50,480 nt of DNA. It comes from an uncultured Clostridia bacterium (lineage in GTDB: Bacteria; Bacillota; Dehalobacteriia; UBA4068; CALXSR01). The translations under genes and the position numbers were made by a program. Under the pieces are notes generated by a model, which saw only the letters and a list, made by a program, of their open reading frames with translations, had not been told where the DNA came from and ran no database searches. The stretch spans positions 1 to 50,480 of the forward strand of contig CALXSR010000036.1 in the NCBI GenBank assembly GCA_944391215.1, written 5' to 3'. Below are positions 26,375 to 37,048 of the stretch, piece by piece (the first letter of the stretch is position 1; each line of letters begins with the position of its first letter).

Positions 26375-26893
26375 TTAATGTTTTTCAGGCTCCGGATAAT
26401 TCTCGCCAAAAGTATCTACCGTTACTTTTTTCATTTTTTGCATCGTAATCGGCTTATCCATCGCATCGCGCGGCGTATTTACAATGGTATCCGCGCCTTC
26501 CATACCCTCAATCACTTGCCCAAAAGATGCGTATTGGCCATCTAAAAAGGGAGAATCCTGCACCATAATAAAAAATTGGCTACCTGCAGAATTAGGCATA
26601 TTTGTACGGGCCATAGAAATAACGCCTCTTTTATGGGATAAATTATTTTGGAAACCATTGCTCGTAAATTCCCCTTGGATCGTATAACCGGGGCCCCCCA
26701 TACCACTACCTTGCGGATCTCCCCCTTGAATCATGAAACCAGGAATCACACGGTGGAAAATTAAGCCGTCATAAAATCCCTTTTGTACTAAATGGATAAA
26801 GTTACGCACGGTATTAGGAGCTATTTCAGGGTATAACTCAATTTTTAAAATATCACCATTTTCCATTTCTATGCAAACAATTGGATTTTTCAT
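26375..26893 (-). CDS. ppiB: Cyclophilin-type peptidyl-prolyl cis-trans isomerase
   Basis: This cytosolic foldase (no signal peptide) has 172 residues. The cyclophilin active-site segments are present: 'FHRVIPGFMIQGGDPQGSGMGGPGY' with the catalytic Arg, 'GVISMARTNMPNSAGSQFFI' and 'LDGQYASFGQVIEGMEG', where Tyr stands where many family members have His/Lys. It lies 13 bp after the phosphofructokinase gene on the same strand and shares its promoter. Confidence 0.96.
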   Translation of the reverse strand: MKNPIVCIEMENGDILKIELYPEIAPNTVRNFIHLVQKGFYDGLIFHRVIPGFMIQGGDPQGSGMGGPGYTIQGEFTSNGFQNNLSHKRGVISMARTNMPNSAGSQFFIMVQDSPFLDGQYASFGQVIEGMEGADTIVNTPRDAMDKPITMQKMKKVTVDTFGENYPEPEKH

Positions 26894-26906
26894 TTTCTAC
26901 TCTCCT

Positions 26907-28145
26907 TTATTCAACTGGGTTAAGGGTTACTTTTCCCAAATCACGATCTATGGTTATATAATTCGGCAAGCCATTTTTCATCGGAATGGCCACTTCTCCT
27001 TCAATCAAAGGTTGCGCATATTGAATAAACTCATCCGTAACATAATTATGTTCCTCATTAATCCAGCTTAAAGGAATTTTCTTTTCCACATTCGCTACTT
27101 TTTCTAATGGCACTTCACCGGTTTGGCAAGAATAAATTTTTCCTTCCGCTCTTTCTAAAGAAACCATGATACCAGATTTTCCTTCTAAAGCATATTTTAC
27201 CGCTTGCATGCCAGAAGTATACGCTTCTTGCGCATCGCGTAAAGAAGCAAAATGCATTGCAGAACGCTGCGCTGTGCCTAAAATATTACAACGAGCTTTG
27301 ATTTGCAGTTTTTCCTCAATGATCTGTTTTAATTTTTCACCTACTCCACTTAATTGCGCATGGCCAAAAGCATCCTTACTGCTACCAGCTGCAATATATT
27401 CGCCGTTTTTATCTACCAAACCTTCTGAAGCAACAACATATACATACCCCAAACAATCATAAACTTTTTGCACATCTTGCAAAAAGGCGTCAATATCAAA
27501 AGCAACTTCCGGTAAATAAATCAAATGTGGCGCTTCTTCCGCAGTTCTTTTAGCCAAAGCACCGGCTGCCGTCAACCAGCCGGCATTACGCCCCATGGCC
27601 TCTAAAATGGTAACTTTATTTTTGGTAGAAACACTTTGTAAATCATAGCCGGTTTCTAATACGGTAGTGGCAATATATTTAGCGGCACTGCCATAACCGG
27701 GGCAATGATCCGTAAAAGGCAAATCATTATCTACTGTTTTCGGTATCCCAATTACCTGCATTTCATAACCGGCATAACTAGCAGCCAACCAAGTTTTATG
27801 GGCTGTATCCATCGAATCATTACCGCCATTATAAAAGAAATAACGAATATTTAATTTTTTACAAATATCTAATAATTTTTCCTGGTCATTTTCACTTACT
27901 TTGTACCGACAGGACCAAAGGCCAGCACCAGGGGTATAACGCAACCCATTGATGATGGATGGGTCTTGCAAACCAAGATCGATCATATCCCCAGCCAAAA
28001 TACCTTTGATACCACTAATTCCACCATAAATTTTATAGCCATTCCCATTTTTTTGCCATTCCTGAATGACACCACAAATGCTATTATTTATGACCGCGGT
28101 TGGTCCGCCGGACTGGGCAACCAATGCATTGCCTGCCAAAGTCAT
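26907..28145 (-). CDS. pfp: 6-phosphofructokinase, probably PPi-dependent
   Basis: This enzyme of 412 residues phosphorylates fructose 6-phosphate. The start 'ALVAQSGGPTAVINNSICGV' is typical. Two positions decide the phosphoryl donor in this family. The first is GGNDS at 107-111, where Asp110 stands where ATP enzymes have Gly104 (E. coli numbering). The second is PKTVDND, where Lys136 stands at the Gly124 position. Asp plus Lys is the PPi-type pair, so a reversible, ATP-saving enzyme is inferred; catalytic Asp139 is present. The ribosome site is AAGGAG. Confidence 0.88.
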   Translation of the reverse strand: MTLAGNALVAQSGGPTAVINNSICGVIQEWQKNGNGYKIYGGISGIKGILAGDMIDLGLQDPSIINGLRYTPGAGLWSCRYKVSENDQEKLLDICKKLNIRYFFYNGGNDSMDTAHKTWLAASYAGYEMQVIGIPKTVDNDLPFTDHCPGYGSAAKYIATTVLETGYDLQSVSTKNKVTILEAMGRNAGWLTAAGALAKRTAEEAPHLIYLPEVAFDIDAFLQDVQKVYDCLGYVYVVASEGLVDKNGEYIAAGSSKDAFGHAQLSGVGEKLKQIIEEKLQIKARCNILGTAQRSAMHFASLRDAQEAYTSGMQAVKYALEGKSGIMVSLERAEGKIYSCQTGEVPLEKVANVEKKIPLSWINEEHNYVTDEFIQYAQPLIEGEVAIPMKNGLPNYITIDRDLGKVTLNPVE

Positions 28146-28184
28146 ACGCTCAACTCCTTCAAATTGTTGATTTCTACAGCCATA

Positions 28185-28213
28185 ATCATATCAGTTTCTG
28201 ATTCAATAGTCAA
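28185..28213 (-). promoter_or_regulatory. Promoter of pfp-ppiB
   Basis: On the minus strand TTGACT (28208-28213), a 17-bp spacer and TATGAT (28185-28190). The -35 box begins within the last T residues of the upstream terminator. Confidence 0.82.
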
Positions 28214-28243
28214 AAAAAACGGCAGAGTTTTCTCTGCCGTTTT
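28211..28243 (-). terminator. Terminator of the kor operon
   Basis: 12-bp stem AAAACGGCAGAG/CTCTGCCGTTTT, 4-nt loop, then eight T on the minus strand. Confidence 0.93.
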
Positions 28244-28262
28244 TCATTTCCCAATATTTTGC

Positions 28263-28820
28263 TTAATCCAGTGGTTGGGCTTCTTTCCCAATCCGATATC
28301 CGGCTAAAAAGGCTTTTTCATTGATTGCATATATTTTAGCTTTAAAATTATCTGCAATCCCTTCTAAAACCGCTTCCTTGCTAAGCATTTCTGTAATACC
28401 AACAATTGCGCCTAAAGCAACAATATTGGTACAAAGTTCATTTTGAATTTCATCTCTAGCAGTACGAACAATAGGCAAAGAGAAGGTTTTAGCAGCTCTT
28501 TTTTCTTTGGGATCACACTTTACCATAATATCGTCTACAATAATAAAGCCGTTCGCTTCCACATCTTGACTATACTTATGATAAGATTCTTGTGTTAAAC
28601 TCAATAAAACATTCGGTTTTTCCGCTTTCGGATAGAAAATCTCTTCTTTATTGATATTTACTTCCGATTTTGTAGAGCCGCCGCGCGCTTCCGGCCCGTA
28701 AACTTGGCTTTGCGTAGCATTTAAACCGTCGTTTAAAGCAGCTTGGGCTAAAATAATGGCGCCTTTAATTACCCCTTGACCACCACTACCCGTTAAACGA
28801 ATAGACCATAAATTTGCCAT
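28263..28820 (-). CDS. korC: 2-oxoacid:ferredoxin oxidoreductase, gamma subunit
   Basis: This subunit of a CoA-dependent 2-oxoacid oxidoreductase has 185 residues. It has the gamma-subunit opening 'IRLTGSGGQGVIKGAIILAQAA' and 'SQVYGPEARGGSTKSEV'. It is the last gene of korD-A-B-C and abuts korB (the korB stop and korC start share a base). Confidence 0.92.
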   Translation of the reverse strand: MANLWSIRLTGSGGQGVIKGAIILAQAALNDGLNATQSQVYGPEARGGSTKSEVNINKEEIFYPKAEKPNVLLSLTQESYHKYSQDVEANGFIIVDDIMVKCDPKEKRAAKTFSLPIVRTARDEIQNELCTNIVALGAIVGITEMLSKEAVLEGIADNFKAKIYAINEKAFLAGYRIGKEAQPLD

Positions 28821-29638
28821 TATTTGTCACCTCCTTGAAAGCTATCAATCAGTTTTTGATAATCTTCTACGTATTCAGGAGCTTCTCTATTAACAAACAC
28901 CCCGGTTAAAATTTTTCCTTCTAGTTCTTCCGCCGTCATTTTTTCTGCTCTTTTTACGCTTACCGTAACGTCGCGGAAAATTTGCAACATTTGCGCCGGA
29001 TCCGGCGTTTTGTTATAACGTCCAAAAGAAGTCGGGCAAGGAGTCATCGCTTCAATAACGCTAAATCCTTTGTGTTGTGCGCCTTCTACAATTAAATCGG
29101 ATAGTTGTTTCATATGGGATACATCCCCACGAGCTACATACGTAGCTCCAGCGCCTTTGGCCAATTCTACCAAATCAAAGGAATGGTCAATATTACCATA
29201 TGGCGCAGTGGTTGCTTTTTTCCCATAAGGGGTTAAAGGAGAATATTGGCCGCCAGTCATACCATAAATATTATTGTTCATTACAATAGCAGTGATATCG
29301 ATATTTCGACGGCAAGCATGGATAAAATGATTCCCCCCGATAGCAGTACAGTCACCATCGCCCATAAAAACGAATACTTTTAATCTCGGTTCACACATTT
29401 TGGCGCCAGAAGCAACCGGTAAAGCGCGACCATGAGCAGTATGCATCGTGCTGGAATCTAAATACCCGGTAATACGAGAAGAACAACCGATACCCGAAAT
29501 CGCTAAAACGTCGTTTTTATCGTAACCTAATTTTTCTAAAGCCAAAGCATAAGCAGCCATTACCGTTCCATGTCCACAACCAGCACACCAAATATGTGGT
29601 AAGTTACTGCGAAAATACTTTTCATATACCGCTTTCAT
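28820..29638 (-). CDS. korB: 2-oxoacid:ferredoxin oxidoreductase, TPP-binding beta subunit
   Basis: The catalytic half that binds thiamine diphosphate has 272 residues. 'WCAGCGHGTVMAAYALAL' carries the Fe-S/TPP cysteines near the N-terminus. 'GDGDCTAIGGNHFIHACRRNIDITAIVMNNNIYGMTGGQ' is the Mg-TPP motif. The subunit set (A, B, C plus a small ferredoxin) and sequence favour 2-oxoglutarate as substrate, although branched-chain 2-oxoacids cannot be excluded. Confidence 0.93.
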   Translation of the reverse strand: MKAVYEKYFRSNLPHIWCAGCGHGTVMAAYALALEKLGYDKNDVLAISGIGCSSRITGYLDSSTMHTAHGRALPVASGAKMCEPRLKVFVFMGDGDCTAIGGNHFIHACRRNIDITAIVMNNNIYGMTGGQYSPLTPYGKKATTAPYGNIDHSFDLVELAKGAGATYVARGDVSHMKQLSDLIVEGAQHKGFSVIEAMTPCPTSFGRYNKTPDPAQMLQIFRDVTVSVKRAEKMTAEELEGKILTGVFVNREAPEYVEDYQKLIDSFQGGDK

Positions 29639-29639
29639 C

Positions 29640-30779
29640 TTACAGGCAGCCTCCTTTTTTCATAAAATTGATAATTTCCTCAGGTGTAAACAAGCTACCG
29701 TCTATTTTCGTAAAAGATTTAACCGGCACATCAGAAGGACAAACGCGCTGCACTTCACGCACCATTTGCCCAAGATTTAATTCCGGCATAATCACCGCTT
29801 TCTTACCGGCACAATGTTTAGCAACCAGTTTATCTGGGAAAGGCCATAAAGTAAGCAGACGTAATAAGCCAACTTTTTGTCCTTGCGCACGCAATTTTTC
29901 TACAGCAGCACGGCTAGCTCTAGCAGAGCAACCATAGGCAACCAATAATATTTCAGCATCTTCCGTATAGCATTCTTCCACTTCAGCAATTTCGTCTACA
30001 TGATCTTCAATCTTACTGGATAGTCTTCTAATAAATTGATCAACCACTTGCGGGTTGCTGCTATAAAAGCCGCTTTCACCATGAGTTAAACCGGTAATAT
30101 GATATCTGGAGCCTTCTCCTTGCCCTAAAGCAATAAAAGGAGGAACCCCATCTTCTGTATTGCGGAAAGGTAAGTAATTTTCTTTACTTTCCGGCGCTTT
30201 CCGATTGATAATTTCTGGCTGATAGCCTTCTGGAACATCAAAACGTTCTCTTAAATGACCGATTACTTCGTCCATCAACAAAATAACAGGAGTTCTATAT
30301 TGCTCCGCTAAATTAAAAGCTCTTATTGTTTGGTAGTAAACTTCTGTTACCGAATATGGCGATAAAACAATAATACTATGATCGCCATGCGTCCCCCAAC
30401 GAACTTGTTGCACATCGCCTTGTGCCGGCAAAGTTGGCAATCCAGTACTCGGGCCGCCACGCATAACATTCACGACAACCAAAGGTAGTTCCGCATTAGC
30501 AGCATAGCCTAATAATTCTTGCATTAAAGAAAAACCAGGGCCGCTAGTGGCAGTAAAAGCTTTATGCCCTACAGCAGAAGCACCAATAATAGCAGCCATA
30601 CTAGCTATTTCATCTTCCATTTGCATAAATTTCCGGCCTAATTTCGGAAATTTAGTTGCAGCTTGTTCTGCTACTTCAGAAGAAGGGGTAATTGGATAAC
30701 CGGCAAAAAAGTCGGCGCCAGCAGAAATTGCGCCTTCTAAACAGGCTTGATTCCCCTGTAACAATTTTACTTTAGCCAT
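29640..30779 (-). CDS. korA: 2-oxoacid:ferredoxin oxidoreductase, alpha subunit
   Basis: The protein has 379 residues with 'GAISAGADFFAGYPITPSSEVAE' (2-oxoacid binding) and 'TATSGPGFSLMQELLGYA', then the C-terminal 'VAYGCSARASRAAVEKLRAQGQKVGLLRLLTLWPFP' domain. I chose the ATG at 30779 (MAKVKLLQ) rather than one six codons earlier, because AGGAGGTGG lies 6 nt ahead. This gives an 8-nt ATGGCTAA overlap with korD. Confidence 0.94.
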   Translation of the reverse strand: MAKVKLLQGNQACLEGAISAGADFFAGYPITPSSEVAEQAATKFPKLGRKFMQMEDEIASMAAIIGASAVGHKAFTATSGPGFSLMQELLGYAANAELPLVVVNVMRGGPSTGLPTLPAQGDVQQVRWGTHGDHSIIVLSPYSVTEVYYQTIRAFNLAEQYRTPVILLMDEVIGHLRERFDVPEGYQPEIINRKAPESKENYLPFRNTEDGVPPFIALGQGEGSRYHITGLTHGESGFYSSNPQVVDQFIRRLSSKIEDHVDEIAEVEECYTEDAEILLVAYGCSARASRAAVEKLRAQGQKVGLLRLLTLWPFPDKLVAKHCAGKKAVIMPELNLGQMVREVQRVCPSDVPVKSFTKIDGSLFTPEEIINFMKKGGCL

Positions 30780-30987
30780 TATCAACCACCTCCTCAATTT
30801 CTAAACAATAATCCGGACATTGGTTTTCGCATGCGCGGCAACCAATGCAGTTTTCGGGTTCCGCAACTTCAATCGCTCCAGTTTCTCCCCGGGCAAAAAC
30901 ATGTGCCGGACAGAATGCTTTACAGATGCCGCATTCTTTACACCAGGCTTGATTGAAGACAACACGGTATTTTTTCTTCGCCATCAT
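30772..30987 (-). CDS. korD: Ferredoxin-like delta subunit (2 x [4Fe-4S]) of the 2-oxoacid oxidoreductase
   Basis: The 71-residue protein has two CX2CX2CX3CP clusters: Cys16/19/22/26 and Cys47/50/53/57. It passes electrons from the KorAB active site to ferredoxin. Two adjacent ATG codons (30987, 30984) follow GGGAGGG; the second is slightly better spaced. It is the first gene of the operon, with a consensus promoter ~45 bp upstream. Confidence 0.93.
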   Translation of the reverse strand: MMAKKKYRVVFNQAWCKECGICKAFCPAHVFARGETGAIEVAEPENCIGCRACENQCPDYCLEIEEVVDNG

Positions 30988-31030
30988 GTACCCTCCCGCA
31001 TAGATATACTTTTCATGAAATACTCATTTT

Positions 31031-31059
31031 ATTATATATTCATTTATGCAAAGTGTAAA
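31031..31059 (-). promoter_or_regulatory. Promoter of korDABC
   Basis: On the minus strand TTTACA (31054-31059), a 17-bp spacer and a perfect TATAAT (31031-31036). Confidence 0.8.
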
Positions 31060-31191
31060 TAATGTTGCCTTATAGTAAAAAAAGAGTGACAGTTTGCAAT
31101 CTTCTGTCCATCATGTTCGCAAAAATAAAAATATTCTCGCAATTTATAACAAAAATATACAAAAGCCTTCTTACAAACGCCTCTTTATACT

Positions 31192-32574
31192 TTATAATAA
31201 ATCCAAATAATCTATTTTTAAAGCACTTTCTTGTTCAAAGGCATAAGCCAATTGTAGTAAACAATCATCTTTTCCATAAGCTGCCATAAATTGCATCCCA
31301 ACCGGCATATTATCTAAAAAGGCACAAGGTAAGCTAATGGCCGGAATACCGGTTAAATTCGCCATAGCAAGCAATTCATCGCTTTTGCGCATTTGTACAC
31401 CACTGGGCATTTGCTCATAAGAAAAAGCAACATCTAAAGTGGATGGCGTTAACAAAAAGTCGACTTTTTGCCACATCAATGCTACTTCTTTTTTTATCGC
31501 TTCCCGCATTTTTACAGCTGGCAAATAATATTTTTCACGCCCCTTTTCACTTGCCAAAAAAGCACCTGTCAACACCCTTGTTTTTACTTCCAGTCCCCAA
31601 TCGCCGTTTTCGTCGCCGGCCATTTCCTGTAATTGATCAAAAATAGGCAAAAATTCTACTGGAGTCAATAAGCAATAATCCGGCAAACAGTATTGCGTAA
31701 GTGGTAAAGAAACTTCTTGCACCCGCAAGCCTATCTTTTCCAATACTGCTACCGCTTGCAAAACACATGATTTTACTTCTGCCCTTAAGCCAGCATGGAA
31801 ATATTCTTTGGGCACCCCAACGGTAAAGTGCGGCAGTGCTTCTGTTATTTTCTTGCTATAAGCAATATTCGGTTTTTGCTCCACCGCTACATCAAGTACG
31901 CATGCCATATCTGCAACCGTTTTTGTCAAAGGACCAATTTGATCAAAGGTTGGCGCCAAAGCTAAAAGCCCTTCTGCCGCAATATTGCCAAAACTTGGTT
32001 TGCATCCTACCAAACCGCAATAAGATGCCGGTTGCCGAATCGAGCCTCCAGTATCGCTGCCCAGCGCAAAACAAGATTCTAAAGCAGCAACCCCAGCTGC
32101 TCCACCTCCACTGCTGCCTCCTGGTGTTTTGGATAAATCCCAAGGATTTTTGCTAGGATAAAAACATGAAGTAATCGTAGAAGAACCCATACTAAGTTGA
32201 TCCATATTATTTTTACCCAATAAAATTGCATCGGCAGCTAATAGACGCTGTATGACAGGCGCATTGTCAGTGACATGATGATGTATTAAACGGCTACAAC
32301 AAGCTGAAGTGGGCATCCTTTGCGTATTCATGGCAGCTTTTACCGCCATTGGGATACCAAAAAGAGCGCCCAAAGGCATTTTTTTAGCAATTTTTTTATC
32401 TACCTGTTTGGCCTGCGCTAAAGCATGTTCTAAGTCTAGGTAGACATAGGCTTGCACTCGATTTTCCACTTCTTCTATTCTGGCAATAAATGCCTGACAA
32501 ATTTCCGTCGCAGATAGTTCCCTCCGCAACATTTTTTCTTGTAAAACAGCAATGGGTAAAGTGAGAATATTCAT
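31192..32574 (-). CDS. gatA: Aspartyl/glutamyl-tRNA amidotransferase subunit A (divergent GatA)
   Basis: This amidase-signature enzyme releases ammonia from Gln or Asn for transamidation of Glu-tRNA(Gln) or Asp-tRNA(Asn). The Ser-cisSer-Lys triad is complete: Lys79, Ser154 (KTPGGSSGG) and Ser178 (GSDTGGSIRQPAS). These are the same positions as in S. aureus GatA. At 460 residues it is 20-30 shorter than usual. It also departs from the family around 'MAVKAAMNT' (normally KDN) and in the C-terminal 'KSDELLAMANLTGIP' (normally a YLSD-type segment). It follows gatC with an ATGA overlap. gatB, which normally follows, is absent; kor genes come next. Confidence 0.85.
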   Translation of the reverse strand: MNILTLPIAVLQEKMLRRELSATEICQAFIARIEEVENRVQAYVYLDLEHALAQAKQVDKKIAKKMPLGALFGIPMAVKAAMNTQRMPTSACCSRLIHHHVTDNAPVIQRLLAADAILLGKNNMDQLSMGSSTITSCFYPSKNPWDLSKTPGGSSGGGAAGVAALESCFALGSDTGGSIRQPASYCGLVGCKPSFGNIAAEGLLALAPTFDQIGPLTKTVADMACVLDVAVEQKPNIAYSKKITEALPHFTVGVPKEYFHAGLRAEVKSCVLQAVAVLEKIGLRVQEVSLPLTQYCLPDYCLLTPVEFLPIFDQLQEMAGDENGDWGLEVKTRVLTGAFLASEKGREKYYLPAVKMREAIKKEVALMWQKVDFLLTPSTLDVAFSYEQMPSGVQMRKSDELLAMANLTGIPAISLPCAFLDNMPVGMQFMAAYGKDDCLLQLAYAFEQESALKIDYLDLL

Positions 32575-32717
32575 GACGGTTCCTCCATAGCGTTTTGCAG
32601 TCCAGAAGCATACTCTAAAATATCAGATAAAGATTGTTGCACCTTTTGCGCCTCCTGCTCTGTAATCATAATTTGCATGGCCTGTGCCAACTCTTTTACC
32701 GTATCCATAGAAATCAT
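32571..32717 (-). CDS. gatC: Truncated or miniature GatC
   Basis: A 48-codon gene reads MISMDTVKELAQAMQIMITE, then QEAQKVQQSLSDILEYASGL and a short tail. It matches the first helical half of GatC (usual length ~95), including the 'SDIL.YA..L' helix, and stops where GatC would continue into the arm that wraps GatA and GatB. AGGAGG lies 10 nt ahead of ATG 32717; a second in-frame ATG at 32708 is possible. Its TGA overlaps the gatA ATG. The position between ligA and gatA is the usual gatC place in Bacillota. The match is by eye and short. Confidence 0.7.
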   Translation of the reverse strand: MISMDTVKELAQAMQIMITEQEAQKVQQSLSDILEYASGLQNAMEEPS

Positions 32718-32765
32718 TACAACAGCGCCTCCTTTTATTTTCTATTCTCTCCTTTTCCCCTATTT

Positions 32766-34790
<2,025 letters not shown>

Positions 34791-36995
34791 TTAAATCTTT
34801 TTAATAGGAGCGTATTTCCATAATAATTGTTTAATCCCTTGGTCCGGAAAAGCAATTTTTAATTCCATATCTTCTCCACTTCCGCTGGACCCAACCACAA
34901 CACCAACGCCAAATTTACTATGCTGTACCTTATCCCCAATTTGAATTAAAGCCTTTGCTTCCTTGGTATAACTGGCATCCGGTTTCGGATTGTTTCTTGC
35001 ATAAAAGGAAGAATTACGCCCATATGTAGTGCGTCCAGCAGACGTTTCTTGTCCTTCGCTTTGCTTTCTTTCCGACTCTCCACCAGTTATATGCAGCAAT
35101 TTTTCCGGAATTTCTCCAATAAAACGAGAAGGCTGATTATAATTTTCTTGTCCCCATAATAAGCGCCTTTGCGCCCGCGATAAATATAATTTTTGTTCCG
35201 CTCTCGTCATCCCCACATAACATAAACGTCTTTCTTCTTCCAATTCGCTTCCCATAAATAAAGCCTGGCTATGCGGGAAAATCCGTTCTTCCATACCAAC
35301 CAAAAACACAACTGGAAATTCCAATCCTTTGGCGGCATGTAAAGTTAATAAACTAATATAATCATCTACTTCGCTCCAGTTATCCATATCCGTCGCTAAA
35401 GAAACAGAACCCAGAAAGTCTTCTAAAGTTATATCCGGTGTATTTTTTTCTAATTCTACTACCATAGATAAAAACTCTTGTAAGTTTTCCATCCTACTTT
35501 GCGCTTCCGCCTTATCCGCTTCCAACAAGGCCTGCCAATAGCCGCTTTTATGCCAAATGGTCTCTACCAATTCCCCTAAAGTGGCTTTTTCCGATACCAC
35601 AATCAATTCTAAAAGCAAGTGATAAAAATCAGATAATTTGCTTTTAGCAGCAGTTTTCAACTCTGGCACTGCATCCAAATCGCCCAGCAAAGTAAAAACA
35701 CTTTCCCGTTGCACAGCAGAAGCATTGATTAAATGATCCAATGTGGTATTGCCGATTCCTCTTTTCGGTTCATTGATAATCCGCAATAAGCTGGTATTAT
35801 CAGCCGGATTTGCCAAAACGCGCAGATAAGCCAAAGTATCCTTAATTTCTTTTCGATCATAAAAACGCAAACCGCCAAATACTTTATAGGGAAAATTAAA
35901 CTTAACAAAAGCTTCTTCCAAAGAGCGGCTTTGCGCATGGGTGCGATACAAAATAGCAAAATCCCGATAACGATATCCCTCTTTTTGCCTTAACTCATTA
36001 ATTTTTTCCACCACATAATAGGCTTCATCCCGGTCGGTAGGCGCTTGATGATAACCAATCAATTCCCCAGCGTCGGCATCGGTCCACAAATCTTTTGGTT
36101 TTCTGTCGCTGTTATGACTAATCACCGCATTGGCGCCATCCAAAATATTTTGCGTAGAACGATAATTTTTCTCTAACTTAATCACACGGCAATTGGGATA
36201 ATCTCTTTCAAAATCTAAAATATTGCGGATATCTGCTCCCCGCCAACCATAAATACTTTGGTCCGGATCGCCGACCACACAAAGGTTATCTCCTTTTGCT
36301 GCTAATAATTTTATCAATTCATATTGGGTACAGTTGGTATCCTGATATTCGTCCACCAAAATATGCATAAAACGCTCCTGATAACGTTGCAATACCTCCG
36401 GTTTACTTCGTAATAATAAAACGGTTTGCATAATCAAATCATCAAAATCCATCGCATTATTCTGTTTTAGTGTTTGTTGATATTGGGCATAAATTTTACC
36501 CATAATTGCATCGCCGCTGGCTTGTTGTAAATCGCCAGGCAACTGTAATTTATTTTTGGCGTCGCTAATTGCATAACCGACCGATTTTGGGGCATAAGCT
36601 TTATCGTCTACCCCCAAAGCGGCAACAATTTTTTTTAAAATGCTAACTTTATCTTGCTCATCATAAATAGAAAAATTTTTATCATAGGGTAAGTTTTCAC
36701 TCTCCATACGTAAAATACGGCCACAAATACTGTGGAAGGTACCAATCCACATTTTCCCCGCTTTAGGACCTACTAAAAGTTCAATCCGATCCTTCATTTC
36801 CTTAGCCGCTTTATTGGTAAAAGTAACCGCCATAATTTGACTGGGTAATACATATTCCTCTTCCATTAACCAAGCAATTTTATGGACTAAAACTCTGGTT
36901 TTGCCAGAACCAGCACCAGCCAATATTAAAAGAGGCGTATCTTTATGACAAACAGCCTCTTTTTGTTGTTCATTTAATTGTTCTAAAAGATTCAT
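34791..36995 (-). CDS. pcrA: ATP-dependent DNA helicase PcrA/UvrD
   Basis: This superfamily 1 3'-5' helicase has 734 residues. Motifs: Q-motif 'LNEQQKEAV', Walker A AGAGSGKT (26-33), 'VDEYQDTN' (motif II), 'VVGDPDQSIYGWRGAD' (III), 'LEKNYRST' (IV), 'LTLHAAKGLEFPVVFLVGMEE' (V) and 'YVGMTRAEQKLYLS' (VI). The C-terminal ~50 residues form the RNA-polymerase-binding Tudor-like tail ('IGDKVQHSKFGVGVVVG'). The ribosome site is AGGAGGG. No clear terminator separates it from the gerB-type gene upstream, so some read-through is likely. Confidence 0.98.
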   Translation of the reverse strand: MNLLEQLNEQQKEAVCHKDTPLLILAGAGSGKTRVLVHKIAWLMEEEYVLPSQIMAVTFTNKAAKEMKDRIELLVGPKAGKMWIGTFHSICGRILRMESENLPYDKNFSIYDEQDKVSILKKIVAALGVDDKAYAPKSVGYAISDAKNKLQLPGDLQQASGDAIMGKIYAQYQQTLKQNNAMDFDDLIMQTVLLLRSKPEVLQRYQERFMHILVDEYQDTNCTQYELIKLLAAKGDNLCVVGDPDQSIYGWRGADIRNILDFERDYPNCRVIKLEKNYRSTQNILDGANAVISHNSDRKPKDLWTDADAGELIGYHQAPTDRDEAYYVVEKINELRQKEGYRYRDFAILYRTHAQSRSLEEAFVKFNFPYKVFGGLRFYDRKEIKDTLAYLRVLANPADNTSLLRIINEPKRGIGNTTLDHLINASAVQRESVFTLLGDLDAVPELKTAAKSKLSDFYHLLLELIVVSEKATLGELVETIWHKSGYWQALLEADKAEAQSRMENLQEFLSMVVELEKNTPDITLEDFLGSVSLATDMDNWSEVDDYISLLTLHAAKGLEFPVVFLVGMEERIFPHSQALFMGSELEEERRLCYVGMTRAEQKLYLSRAQRRLLWGQENYNQPSRFIGEIPEKLLHITGGESERKQSEGQETSAGRTTYGRNSSFYARNNPKPDASYTKEAKALIQIGDKVQHSKFGVGVVVGSSGSGEDMELKIAFPDQGIKQLLWKYAPIKKI

Positions 36996-37048
36996 GTTAC
37001 CCTCCTATTCTCTCTTTAAAGAATTCGCCAAAAGGAGGATATTCCCTT

